8,139 nucleotides of DNA from an uncultured Erythrobacteraceae bacterium. Lineage in GTDB: Bacteria; Pseudomonadota; Alphaproteobacteria; Sphingomonadales; Sphingomonadaceae. The position numbers were made by a program, and so were the translations under genes. The stretch's first letter is position 1, and each line of letters starts with the position of its first letter. The notes beneath the pieces were generated by a model. It did not search any database, was not told where the DNA came from, and saw only the letters and a program-made list of their open reading frames with translations. Below, in pieces: positions 1-5,834 of the stretch. Location: contig CATMNW010000094.1 in NCBI GenBank assembly GCA_950071875.1, positions 1 to 8,139 on the forward strand. The letters are read 5' to 3'.

Positions 1-835
1 GCCTAACCGGGCCTTTGGCGCGGCGCGGCTGACCTGTCCAGCGGCGCATGTCGTTCGCCCCGAGCCACAGGGCGCGGCGATGGGGCACCGAATTGGTGAA
101 GTCATAGAAAGCGCGTGCCTGCTCCCCGCTCATGCCCATTTCGCGATAATAGTCGAGATACTGGCGGTTTTCCGGGGCATCGATCCCGAAATCGTCGGCC
201 TCGCGGCCATGGGCATCCATCCAGCTGTGAACCGCGAATTCGGCCCCTTGGGCAATGTCGCGTTCCACCCCGGCCAGGAACAGCTCGACCGCGCCGGAGC
301 GGACCGACCCGATGGCGGGGACGTGCGTGACGAGACCGGCTGCGCGGATCATCCGCCCCACCTTGAGGTTGGCACGGTCATCCTGCGTGCCGGGACATTC
401 GACCATGTCGAGCTGCCGGAGACCCGGAAAGTCGCGCATCATCGCGCGGAAATAGGCAGGGGTGGAGGCATCGGTTTCGCCAACCATCGCCGCCGTCCGG
501 TCATCCAAGATGCGGAACGGGCCGTAATGGGCAATGGCGCGATTGTAATCGCGGAAACGGCGGTCGATGAACGAAGGTGCCTTCCATGCCGGAAGGGCGG
601 CGGGCCGGTAAGCCTGCTCGCGCACCGCGGCCAGTTGTTGCTGCGCGCTTGCGGTTACCGCCGGGCGCGGGGCAGCCACCGACGGTGCGATTGCGTGGCC
701 CTGGTGTGTCTGCTGCACGACCGGGCTGGAAACGTAGACCACCGGAAGGCTCACCAGCGTCAGCGATTGCGCGGAAAGCGGGGCAGCGAAGAGCGCACCC
801 AGGGCGGACAGCAGCATGGCAGCAAGGCGGTACAT
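1..835 (-). CDS. Periplasmic COG3904-like protein, ClpP/crotonase-type fold (3' end outside window)
   Basis: An uninterrupted leftward frame runs from ATG at 835 to the window edge (278 codons seen, no stop reached). The N-terminus is a typical signal peptide (MYRLAAMLLSALGALFAAPL, then SAQS), so the product should be exported. A proline/alanine-rich linker follows to about residue 85. The globular part contains ECPGTQDD (about 146-153), GRMIRAAGLVTHVP, SVRSGAVELFLAG with Ser180, and GAEFAVHSW with His203. This order of strand, Ser-containing helix and GA..G.HS/W matches predicted periplasmic COG3904-type proteins, which share the ClpP/crotonase fold. Ser180 sits where those proteins carry the putative nucleophile, but catalysis is not proven. 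A second in-frame ATG at 817 (residue 7) is an alternative start. The gene diverges from comM across about 160 bp. The family assignment is from memory of motifs, not a search. Confidence 0.7.
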   Translation of the reverse strand, partial: MYRLAAMLLSALGALFAAPLSAQSLTLVSLPVVYVSSPVVQQTHQGHAIAPSVAAPRPAVTASAQQQLAAVREQAYRPAALPAWKAPSFIDRRFRDYNRAIAHYGPFRILDDRTAAMVGETDASTPAYFRAMMRDFPGLRQLDMVECPGTQDDRANLKVGRMIRAAGLVTHVPAIGSVRSGAVELFLAGVERDIAQGAEFAVHSWMDAHGREADDFGIDAPENRQYLDYYREMGMSGEQARAFYDFTNSVPHRRALWLGANDMRRWTGQPRRAKGPVR

Positions 836-996
836 GCCCGACCTGTGCCGCACAGCCGGTTTCCAGCTTGCGAAGGTCTTTGCCTAAAGCACTGTTTACC
901 ATAAGCGTTCGCCGCCGGAATGAACCGGGTTTAGCCCTCGACAAAGCGCCCGCTTGCGGCCATCAGCGGACAGGAACACGGGGGTGGGGATTAACT
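836..996. promoter_or_regulatory. Divergent intergenic region between the periplasmic protein and comM
   Basis: These 161 bp must hold the promoters of the two divergent genes. No convincing -35/-10 pair was found in either direction; the most A+T-rich spot is around 882-905 (GTTTACCATAAG). A purine-rich stretch (GGGGTGGGGA, 981-990) ends 6 nt before the CTG proposed as the comM start and is the likely ribosome binding site. Confidence 0.35.
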
Positions 997-1926
997 CTGG
1001 TCGCACTGGTAAAGACGGTTGCCTACCTTGGGCTCGAAGCGCGCAGCGTCGAAGTGCAGTGCTCGGTCGCGCCGGGCTTGCCGAAATTCAATATTGTGGG
1101 CCTGGCCGACAAGGCCGTCGGCGAAAGCAAGGAACGGGTACGCGCCGCGCTGTCGGCCATGGGCCTGGCGCTTCCGCCCAAGCGGATCACCATCAACCTC
1201 TCGCCTGCCGACCTGCCGAAGGAAGGCAGCCATTACGACCTGCCGATAGCGCTGGCCCTGCTCGCCGCTATGGGCGTGACCGATGCCGAACAGCTGAACG
1301 ACTGGATCGCGGTGGGCGAACTGGCGCTGGATGCACGCATCGTCCCCTCGCCCGGGGTCTTGCTGGCAGCCATCCATGCGAGCGAAGCGAAGGTCGGGCT
1401 GATCTGCCCGAAAGCGCAAGGAAGCGAAGCCCGCTGGGCAAGCGATGTGCCGGTGTGCGCTGCGCCCGACCTCGCCAGCCTGCTCAACCATTTGAAGGGT
1501 ACGCAGCGCCTTCCCGATCCCGAACCCGGCCTGGTCGAGACTGCAACCCAGGGCGGCGATCTCAAGCAAGTGAAGGGCCAGGAAACGGCCAAGCGCGCAC
1601 TCGAGATCGCGGCGGCAGGGGGTCACAATCTCCTGATGATCGGGCCGCCGGGTGCAGGCAAGTCGCTTCTGGCAAGCTGCCTTCCCGGCATCCTCCCGCC
1701 CCTATCGCCGCCCGAAGCGCTGGAGGTCAGCATGGTGCAATCGGTCGCCGGCACGCTGGAAGAGGGCCGCATCAGCCGCGCACGCCCGTTCCGCGCGCCG
1801 CACCATTCGGCCAGCATGGCCGCGCTGACCGGCGGCGGCCTGAAGGTGAAGCCGGGCGAAGTCAGCCTCGCGCATCTGGGCGTCTTGTTCCTCGACGAAC
1901 TGCCCGAATTCCACGGCATTATGTAG
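997..1926 (+). pseudogene. comM: comM 5' fragment, AAA+ Mg-chelatase-like helicase, interrupted by IS1595 element
   Basis: This is the N-terminal 305 intact codons of a YifB/ComM family protein, followed by H-G-I-M and a TAG supplied by the element's terminal repeat. ComM homologs are hexameric helicases that help integrate DNA during natural transformation. The ChlI-like N-terminal domain covers about residues 5-140 (KFNIVGLADKAVGESKERV, then LSPADLPKEGSHYDLPIA). The Mg-chelatase AAA+ domain begins near 185, with Walker A GPPGAGKS at 216-223 and Walker B LFLDE at 297-301. The break falls at codon 306. Homologs usually begin MVALVKTVAYLGL or similar; here no in-frame ATG, GTG or TTG lies at that point. 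CTG 997 is the best start, 6 nt after GGGGTGGGGA. The sensor and C-terminal parts are missing, so this fragment alone should be inactive. Confidence 0.93.
1906..1913. repeat. 8-bp target site duplication, left copy
   Basis: GAATTCCA immediately precedes the left terminal repeat and is identical to 5860-5867 immediately after the right one. An 8-bp duplication is the size made by IS1595-family transposases. Keeping one copy restores the comM reading frame (E-F-Q, residues 304-306). Confidence 0.95.
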
Positions 1927-1938
1927 CAAGCGCACCAA
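1914..1938 (+). repeat. Left terminal inverted repeat (25 bp, perfect)
   Basis: The sequence starts CGGCATTATGTAGC and ends GCGCACCAA. It is the exact reverse complement of 5835-5859, with no mismatch over 25 bp; similarity stops sharply inside the element. It is the presumed transposase binding and cleavage end. Read in the comM frame it contributes the stop codon TAG at 1924-1926. Confidence 0.96.
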
Positions 1939-1982
1939 ATGAATTGTAGATGCCATCGCGCGTAATCCCCTATGTATCGCGG

Positions 1983-2408
1983 ATGGTTACAACGCACGCA
2001 ATCACCGCCCTTCGCGACAAGCGCGGGGAACTCGCCGGACAGATCGACGCACTCCAGGACCAGCTACGGCAAGCGTTCATCGACATGGACCACATAGACG
2101 CGACCCTGCGAATGTTTCAGCCGGACATAGAACTGGACGAGATCAAGCCTAAGCCGCTTCCACCGCGTCACAGGGCATTCAAGGGGCAGGTGACACGCGC
2201 AATCCTCGCCATGTTGCGCAAGGAAGGGCCGATGGATGCGAAGGCGATCACGTTGCGCTTGATGGCCGAGCGCGAGCTGAACGTGAACGACAGCGGCCTA
2301 CAGAAGGCGATGCACAAGCGGATAGGTGCGGCGCTGCGTAACTTGCGAGAACGGACGCTGGTTACGTCCGAGCAGGGCAAGGGTGGGTTGCTGGTGTGGT
2401 CGGTTTAA
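1983..2408 (+). CDS. Passenger protein, N-terminal coiled coil plus winged-helix-like C-terminus, function unknown
   Basis: The 141-aa product begins MVTTHAITALRDKRGELAG. Residues about 8-50 form a heptad-like, charged helix (likely coiled coil), followed by a proline/lysine hinge (KPKPLPPRHR). A C-terminal region of about 80 residues (GQVTRAILAMLRKEGPMDAKAI... to ALRNLRERTLVTSEQGKGG) has the helix-helix-strand pattern of a winged-helix DNA-binding domain. Similar small proteins beginning T-T-H-A-I-T-A-L recur in alphaproteobacterial accessory DNA as I recall them; no function is known to me. An in-frame ATG at 1950 would add 11 residues, but 1983 fits the remembered family start better; neither has a good Shine-Dalgarno. 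It is the first gene inside the left end and points inward. Its stop overlaps that of the next, convergent gene by 4 nt. Confidence 0.75.
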   Translation: MVTTHAITALRDKRGELAGQIDALQDQLRQAFIDMDHIDATLRMFQPDIELDEIKPKPLPPRHRAFKGQVTRAILAMLRKEGPMDAKAITLRLMAERELNVNDSGLQKAMHKRIGAALRNLRERTLVTSEQGKGGLLVWSV

Positions 2409-3046
2409 GCCCCCTTGCCAGCAATCTGCGCTTCGATCGCACACCAACACTTCTCTAACATGTCATGGTGCCTATGTGCCTGCTCAATGGCGTAAGGCGG
2501 TACATCATGCTGCATGGCGATCTTTTTGAGCGTCGTTTCCTTCGCCTTGATCTTTTCAATGTCGCTAGCGCGGTATTCCCTAGGGTACATCATCTCGATT
2601 GCCGCGATTTCCGCTAACATTTCAGATTGGAGAGGGTCGCTGGGGTCAGTGTGTCCTGTACCGTTTTCTCCTACTAGTTCCCACTCCTTAAGAAGGCCCT
2701 TGATGGTCTCCACCCCCATGAAAGACCAATCATCTTCCTCATCTATCATGAGGTGACAAAGCTCTTTAACAGTGACAAACCTGAGAAACTCAGGAGTTTG
2801 CTGGGCTCTGATCAAAATGCGTGCGCGCTTATTGGCGTAGCGCTCAACTTTGCCGCGAACGTGATCCGCAGAGAACGAGACTTTTAACATCTCAATTTCA
2901 AGCTCATAAATGTCCTGAACGGCCCAATGAAAGTCCATGACGCTTAAGACCCATTCGTCATGCGGCGGGCAGGCAGTTTTCAGATGTTCACGCGCTATCC
3001 GAACCTTGTTCAATACCGCTGTAATTTCTTCGGGTTGGATGAGCAT
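2405..3046 (-). CDS. Passenger protein of 213 aa, helical, function unknown
   Basis: This leftward frame starts at ATG 3046 (MLIQPEEITAVLNKVRIARE) and ends at TAA 2405. I do not recognise a family. The protein is soluble-looking, highly charged and predicted mostly helical, with no signal peptide or membrane segment. Notable features are an acidic/aromatic patch (MIDEEDDWSFMG, about 100-111), a helix-turn-helix-like C-terminal stretch (ETTLKKIAMQHDVPPYAIEQAHR, about 170-192) and two nearby cysteines (CWC, 200-202). The ribosome binding site is weak. Only 26 nt separate the start from the T-tract of the intrinsic terminator upstream, so its promoter is unclear. G+C is much lower than in comM, consistent with separate acquisition. 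It is convergent with the 141-aa gene, sharing TTAA in their overlapping stop codons. Confidence 0.65.
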   Translation of the reverse strand: MLIQPEEITAVLNKVRIAREHLKTACPPHDEWVLSVMDFHWAVQDIYELEIEMLKVSFSADHVRGKVERYANKRARILIRAQQTPEFLRFVTVKELCHLMIDEEDDWSFMGVETIKGLLKEWELVGENGTGHTDPSDPLQSEMLAEIAAIEMMYPREYRASDIEKIKAKETTLKKIAMQHDVPPYAIEQAHRHHDMLEKCWCAIEAQIAGKGA

Positions 3047-3072
3047 CTCGAACTCGTTAAATTGCTAAAGGC

Positions 3073-3100
3073 AAAAAAAAGGCCCTACGTCCGTAGGGCC
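3073..3100 (-). terminator. Intrinsic terminator after the 66-aa gene
   Basis: On the leftward strand an 8-bp G+C-rich stem (GGCCCTAC / GTAGGGCC at 3081-3088 and 3093-3100) with a 4-nt loop is followed at once by eight T residues (complement of 3073-3080). It lies 24 nt past the stop of the 66-aa gene, as expected for rho-independent termination, and 26 nt before the start of the 213-aa gene. The opposite strand has only a broken T-tract (CTTTCTT), so it should act mainly leftward. Confidence 0.9.
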
Positions 3101-3124
3101 CTTTCTTCAAGATTGACGGGCGTC

Positions 3125-3325
3125 TTAGATAGAACGGTCCCCAAAATCGAGAGGCTCATAGTCACCGCGCTCCAGCGCAGCATACATAGCGTTCACCTCT
3201 CCGCAGACCTGCTCAGTCGTAGCTTCCCCAGCATTGCCGAGAAAGAACTTGACGTCCACCAGACCGTTCGCCGCCATATTCTCATATTGAGCGGCGAGCG
3301 TTTCGCGTTCTGACAATTTAGTCAT
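3125..3325 (-). CDS. Small passenger protein (66 aa), function unknown
   Basis: The leftward frame starts at ATG 3325 with a consensus AGGAGG (complement of 3333-3338) 7 nt upstream, the best ribosome binding site in the window, and ends 24 nt before a strong intrinsic terminator. These signals make it a real gene despite its size. The product begins MTKLSERETLAAQYENMAAN, is acidic and mostly helical, and ends in EPLDFGDRSI. It has a single cysteine, no membrane segment, no signal peptide and no motif I recognise. The size, strong translation signal and own terminator would suit a small regulator or inhibitor, but nothing in the sequence shows which. A long imperfect hairpin sits directly upstream of the ribosome binding site. 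Confidence 0.75.
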   Translation of the reverse strand: MTKLSERETLAAQYENMAANGLVDVKFFLGNAGEATTEQVCGEVNAMYAALERGDYEPLDFGDRSI

Positions 3326-3341
3326 ATACTCGCCTCCTAGT

Positions 3342-3379
3342 TAATCAGCTTTAACCTTCTTGACATAAAGGGCTGATTA
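3342..3379. promoter_or_regulatory. Imperfect inverted repeat next to the 66-aa gene's ribosome binding site
   Basis: TAATCAGC at 3342-3349 pairs with GCTGATTA at 3372-3379, and TTTA at 3350-3353 pairs with TAAA at 3366-3369. This gives 12 bp with a 2-nt bulge (GG, 3370-3371) around a 12-nt loop. It ends 3 nt from the AGGAGG complement. It could be an mRNA hairpin affecting ribosome access or a DNA operator; the sequence does not decide. Confidence 0.5.
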
Positions 3380-3584
3380 TGCACCTGCCCTGAACATCTT
3401 GAGGTTCAGTTAAAACGGGCCAATGCCCATTTCTGATCCGCATGCAAGCACAAATTTCCGAACATAATCGTTTGAGATGCGTATGCCAGCGTTTCTGTAT
3501 GTAAGATAATGCACGGCAGCGCCGAACGCAAGGGCCCGCTGAATCAACTCGTCTCATTTGTCAAGGCTCTAACGAATCACTTTT
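3380..3584. other. Intergenic stretch downstream of the transposase, no gene supported
   Basis: This A+T-richer region separates the transposase stop from the leader of the 66-aa gene. It should contain the 66-aa gene's leftward promoter. The best candidate found is weak: TTGCGT and TATCTT with a 17-nt spacer (leftward, around 3504-3532). No terminator follows the transposase stop, so readthrough into this region is possible. Confidence 0.35.
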
Positions 3585-4538
3585 TTAACGCTGCCAGTAA
3601 CCCGCCCACTGGCGGCTGTTACCCGTTGCCATCGCTGCGCCCGTCAACGTCATAGCCTGCGAACCGTTGTCCACGCGGCGCATATCTTCGCGCCATGCAC
3701 ATTCATTAGCGTAAGCGTTCAGGTAGGCCCCTGCGATGTGATGGTGCGTTCCGGTTTCCATGCGGCGGAGGCGGCTGAAATAGCTCTCTGCCTGATTGGT
3801 GCAAACGCCCTTGTCCTTGAAGGCTACCGAGTGATTGACGCGCTTCGTGTCCCAGCCAGCATGTAGCGCATCCCAGCCCGTGCCTTCGTCGGCACAGATG
3901 GTGGCGAGGGTGCCAACATGGTCGCGCACATAAGGAACGGCGTCGCCTTCATTGGCGACAACGAAGGGAAGCGAGCGGCCCTTACGCTCGCGCATGATAA
4001 CCACGCACTGGCGCTTGCCCGAACGGTTGTAGGAAAGGCGACGGTCCTTGCGATCTTCCTTGCGGTTCTCCGGCTTCACGTAGCCGCCGAAATAGCCGCC
4101 ATCGATCTCGACAACGCCGTTCAGCTTACGCTCGCCAAACTCACGAGCCATCGCTTCGCGCAGCTTGTGAAACAGCACGAAGGCGGTCTTGTATTGCACG
4201 TCCAGATCGCGCGAAGCCTGGAGGGCGCTGATACCCTTCGCGCCGTTCACGAAAATGACGATCGCGGCCAGCAGGTCGGTGAACGACAGCTTGCGCGAGG
4301 CAAAGATCGTGCCGCTGGTGACGCTATACTGGTGATAGCAGGCAACGCACTTGAACTTGCGGCGAGTCTTGATGTGGTAGGCATCGCAGCAACCGCACTT
4401 AGGGCAGACAGGCTCCCCATCGGTTTCCGGCCAACGCATATCGCAGAACACTCCGTAAGCGGCATCCTCGCCCATGCGATAAACCTTCGCGAGGGAGAGG
4501 GTGCGAGCCTTTGCAGAGAGGAGAAAATGCTGTGCCAT
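3585..4538 (-). CDS. IS1595-family (ISXO2-like) transposase
   Basis: This 317-aa DDE-type transposase cuts and joins the terminal repeats. An N-terminal zinc ribbon carries CPKC at 45-48 and CVAC at 64-67, matching the usual ribbon preceding ISXO2-like catalytic domains. A helical DNA-binding stretch follows to about 140. The catalytic core has VEIDGGYFGG with Asp146, ICADEG with Asp217, and VCTNQAESYFSRLRRMETG, where Asn248 or Glu251 fills the third position; a basic RLRR follows, then HHH at 265-267. Length and layout match full family members with no frameshift. It starts at ATG 4538; the leader has only a weak GGAA-type ribosome binding site. A near-consensus leftward promoter lies upstream, overlapping the divergent DUF6471-like gene's promoter. 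No intrinsic terminator follows. Confidence 0.95.
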   Translation of the reverse strand: MAQHFLLSAKARTLSLAKVYRMGEDAAYGVFCDMRWPETDGEPVCPKCGCCDAYHIKTRRKFKCVACYHQYSVTSGTIFASRKLSFTDLLAAIVIFVNGAKGISALQASRDLDVQYKTAFVLFHKLREAMAREFGERKLNGVVEIDGGYFGGYVKPENRKEDRKDRRLSYNRSGKRQCVVIMRERKGRSLPFVVANEGDAVPYVRDHVGTLATICADEGTGWDALHAGWDTKRVNHSVAFKDKGVCTNQAESYFSRLRRMETGTHHHIAGAYLNAYANECAWREDMRRVDNGSQAMTLTGAAMATGNSRQWAGYWQR

Positions 4539-4577
4539 GTAACTGTTTCCGTTGCCTATGCATCGTATATAGTTACA
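4538..4577. promoter_or_regulatory. Possible operator pair in the transposase promoter region
   Basis: TGTAACT (4538-4544, overlapping the first base of the transposase start codon) and its reverse complement AGTTACA (4571-4577, abutting the leftward -10 box) have centres 33 bp apart, about three helical turns. Their placement suits a looping or co-operative repressor. The binding protein is unknown; the adjacent DUF6471-like product is a candidate by position only. Confidence 0.4.
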
Positions 4578-4594
4578 TCAGGCACTCTTGTCAA
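4566..4594 (-). promoter_or_regulatory. Sigma70-type promoter for the transposase
   Basis: Read leftward: TTGACA (complement of 4589-4594), a 17-nt spacer, then TATATA (complement of 4566-4571). The -35 is consensus and the -10 differs at one position, with ideal spacing. The start should fall near 4559, leaving a leader of about 20 nt before the transposase ATG. Confidence 0.8.
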
Positions 4595-4616
4595 TGGCAA
4601 ATGTATCGCCTATAGT
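4588..4616 (+). promoter_or_regulatory. Sigma70-type promoter for the DUF6471-like gene
   Basis: Read rightward: TTGTCA (4588-4593), a 17-nt spacer, then TATAGT (4611-4616), each hexamer one base from consensus. The predicted start near 4623 gives a leader of about 20 nt that includes AGGAGG. Its -35 occupies the same bases as the leftward transposase -35. Confidence 0.78.
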
Positions 4617-4641
4617 GATATTCGCAATCACAGGAGGCGGT

Positions 4642-4869
4642 ATGTCCGCAGTTCAGGATAAGGAATGGGAGGACCGTGTGAAGGGCCTCTTGAAGGCCGA
4701 GCTTAAGCGCCGAAACGTCACCTATGCCGAGCTAGTCGGAAAGCTGGCGGACATAGGGGTTCACGATAGCGAGCCGAATATTCGCAATAAGATCAGTCGC
4801 GGCAAATTCACTGCTGTTTTTCTTGTCCAGTGTTTGACTGCCATCGGCGTGAACGAAGTTCGGATTTAA
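4642..4869 (+). CDS. DUF6471-like small protein, putative element regulator
   Basis: The 75-aa product begins MSAVQDKEWEDRVKGLLKAE. The stretch KGLLKAELKRRNVTYAELV, then NIRNKISRGKF and FLVQCLTAIGV, matches the pattern I know as DUF6471, a compact helical domain resembling helix-turn-helix proteins (T-Y-A-E-L-V as first helix, N-I-R-N-K-I-S-R-G-K-F as recognition-like helix). The chosen ATG at 4642 follows AGGAGG (4632-4637) by 4 nt; an upstream in-frame ATG at 4588 lies inside the promoter and lacks a ribosome binding site, so it is rejected. The gene is divergent from the transposase with overlapping promoters. A regulatory role toward the transposase is inference from position and fold-like pattern. 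Its TAA overlaps the stop of the convergent 296-aa gene by 4 nt. Confidence 0.82.
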   Translation: MSAVQDKEWEDRVKGLLKAELKRRNVTYAELVGKLADIGVHDSEPNIRNKISRGKFTAVFLVQCLTAIGVNEVRI

Positions 4870-5756
4870 CCGTCCAGAAGGTCGCCCTCGTCACCGTCCT
4901 CAAGGACTGTGTGAACCGCAGTGACCCGATACGCTACAGGTCTGCCTGTCGCGCTCAATTCAACGTTGACACTGACATCAAACAGGGCGCGGAAAACGTT
5001 GCCCTCTAGCTGCATTTTCTCGTGCAGCATGCGTTCTTCTGCAAGTGCGGACGCATACAAAACCGGCAACGCTCGCTTGGCAATGCTCTCGATAACGCCG
5101 CGTTCCCCGCCTTTCTTTCCCGGCTTCCCGGCTTCAATGCTGGGGCGCACGAATTGAAGCAAAACGCGCTCTTGGTTCTCGTCTGACTTGGCGTCCAATT
5201 CCTGTCTGTGCTCGGTGATCTCGTGTTCTGCCTGACGGGCTTCGGCATTATTGAACTTAAACGCAGCACGGATCTTCCGCTCGCCATCTTCGAAAACGGC
5301 GGCTTCTAAGCTAGCGATAGCCTTAGGATCGCGAGATATAGCTTTTGTGGTTTTGTAGAAGTCCGAAAGGTCAGATTTCGTCGCCTTCGGATTGCGACCA
5401 CCTTTCTTGAAATATGGGCTAATGTTGCCCTTCATGTCCTTCACAAACTTCGAAAGGATTTGGATTTTATCCATCTTGTCGATGGCCCAAACCGCTGCGG
5501 ACCCCAAGCCCCCCGCTCCGACCACCCACGCGACTAAGTCGGCCTCAATGCACCCGCTTCTGACTTCTTTGATGAATATCTCGCTCTCAGCCTTCAAATC
5601 AGGCCGCTCGCGAGCGACGAACTTCTCGAACTGATTTCCGATACCAACAAAGTTCGCAACAAAATCAGAAAGCGCGACTGGTTCATCCGTGTCCAGCTTT
5701 AGCCGGATATGTGCGCCATCCTCTCCCATTGCTTTGCTGTATGAAATGGTTGCCAA
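4866..5756 (-). CDS. Passenger protein of 296 aa with central hydrophobic segment, function unknown
   Basis: The leftward frame starts at TTG 5756, with AGGAG (complement of 5765-5769) 8 nt upstream, and ends at TAA 4866. No named family is recognised. The N-terminal third (residues 1-72) contains DFVANFVGIGNQFEKFVA and EVRSGCIEADL. A hydrophobic, glycine-rich segment follows (LVAWVVGAGGLGSAAVWAI, 74-92), either one membrane helix or a buried helix. Then come a lysine-rich stretch (100-135), FEDGERKIRAAFKF (155-168), a charged helix with coiled-coil character (171-196), a basic KPGKKGG loop (211-217) and an acidic C-terminus (LEDGDEGDLLDG). There is no signal peptide. It is the gene nearest the right end. 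I recall proteins with the same VRSG..EADL-type stretch in proteobacterial accessory regions, but no function. Confidence 0.75.
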   Translation of the reverse strand: MATISYSKAMGEDGAHIRLKLDTDEPVALSDFVANFVGIGNQFEKFVARERPDLKAESEIFIKEVRSGCIEADLVAWVVGAGGLGSAAVWAIDKMDKIQILSKFVKDMKGNISPYFKKGGRNPKATKSDLSDFYKTTKAISRDPKAIASLEAAVFEDGERKIRAAFKFNNAEARQAEHEITEHRQELDAKSDENQERVLLQFVRPSIEAGKPGKKGGERGVIESIAKRALPVLYASALAEERMLHEKMQLEGNVFRALFDVSVNVELSATGRPVAYRVTAVHTVLEDGDEGDLLDG

Positions 5757-5834
5757 AATTCCAACTCCTAATTTGGAGCGGCATCATCGTATGCGAGGCA
5801 CCTATCCGCGCGGGGCGTTACACCCGTCATCGGC

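Noticed and set aside
80..904. Rightward 274-aa open frame at the left edge
   Set aside because: It is the exact antisense of the leftward periplasmic-protein frame; the leftward reading has a signal peptide and coherent motifs while this one is arginine/histidine-rich with no domain.
577..996. N-terminal extension of comM from ATG 577
   Set aside because: The 140 extra residues are R/P/A-rich, antisense to the periplasmic gene and its promoter region, and unlike any ComM N-terminus.
954..1949. Rightward 331-aa frame over comM
   Set aside because: Shifted-frame shadow of comM, rich in R, G, P and S with no recognisable motif.
991..1997. Leftward frames over the comM 5' fragment
   Set aside because: Antisense shadows of a clearly coding G+C-rich gene.
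2960..3313. Rightward 117-aa frame
   Set aside because: Crosses the intrinsic terminator and the oppositely oriented 66-aa gene, which has a consensus ribosome binding site; no ribosome binding site of its own.
3351..3557. Leftward 68-aa frame between transposase and 66-aa gene
   Set aside because: No ribosome binding site, cysteine/arginine-rich composition without motif, and it overlaps the leader hairpin of the 66-aa gene.
3918..4661. Rightward 247-aa frame opposite the transposase
   Set aside because: Antisense shadow of the transposase; it would also run through the divergent promoter region.
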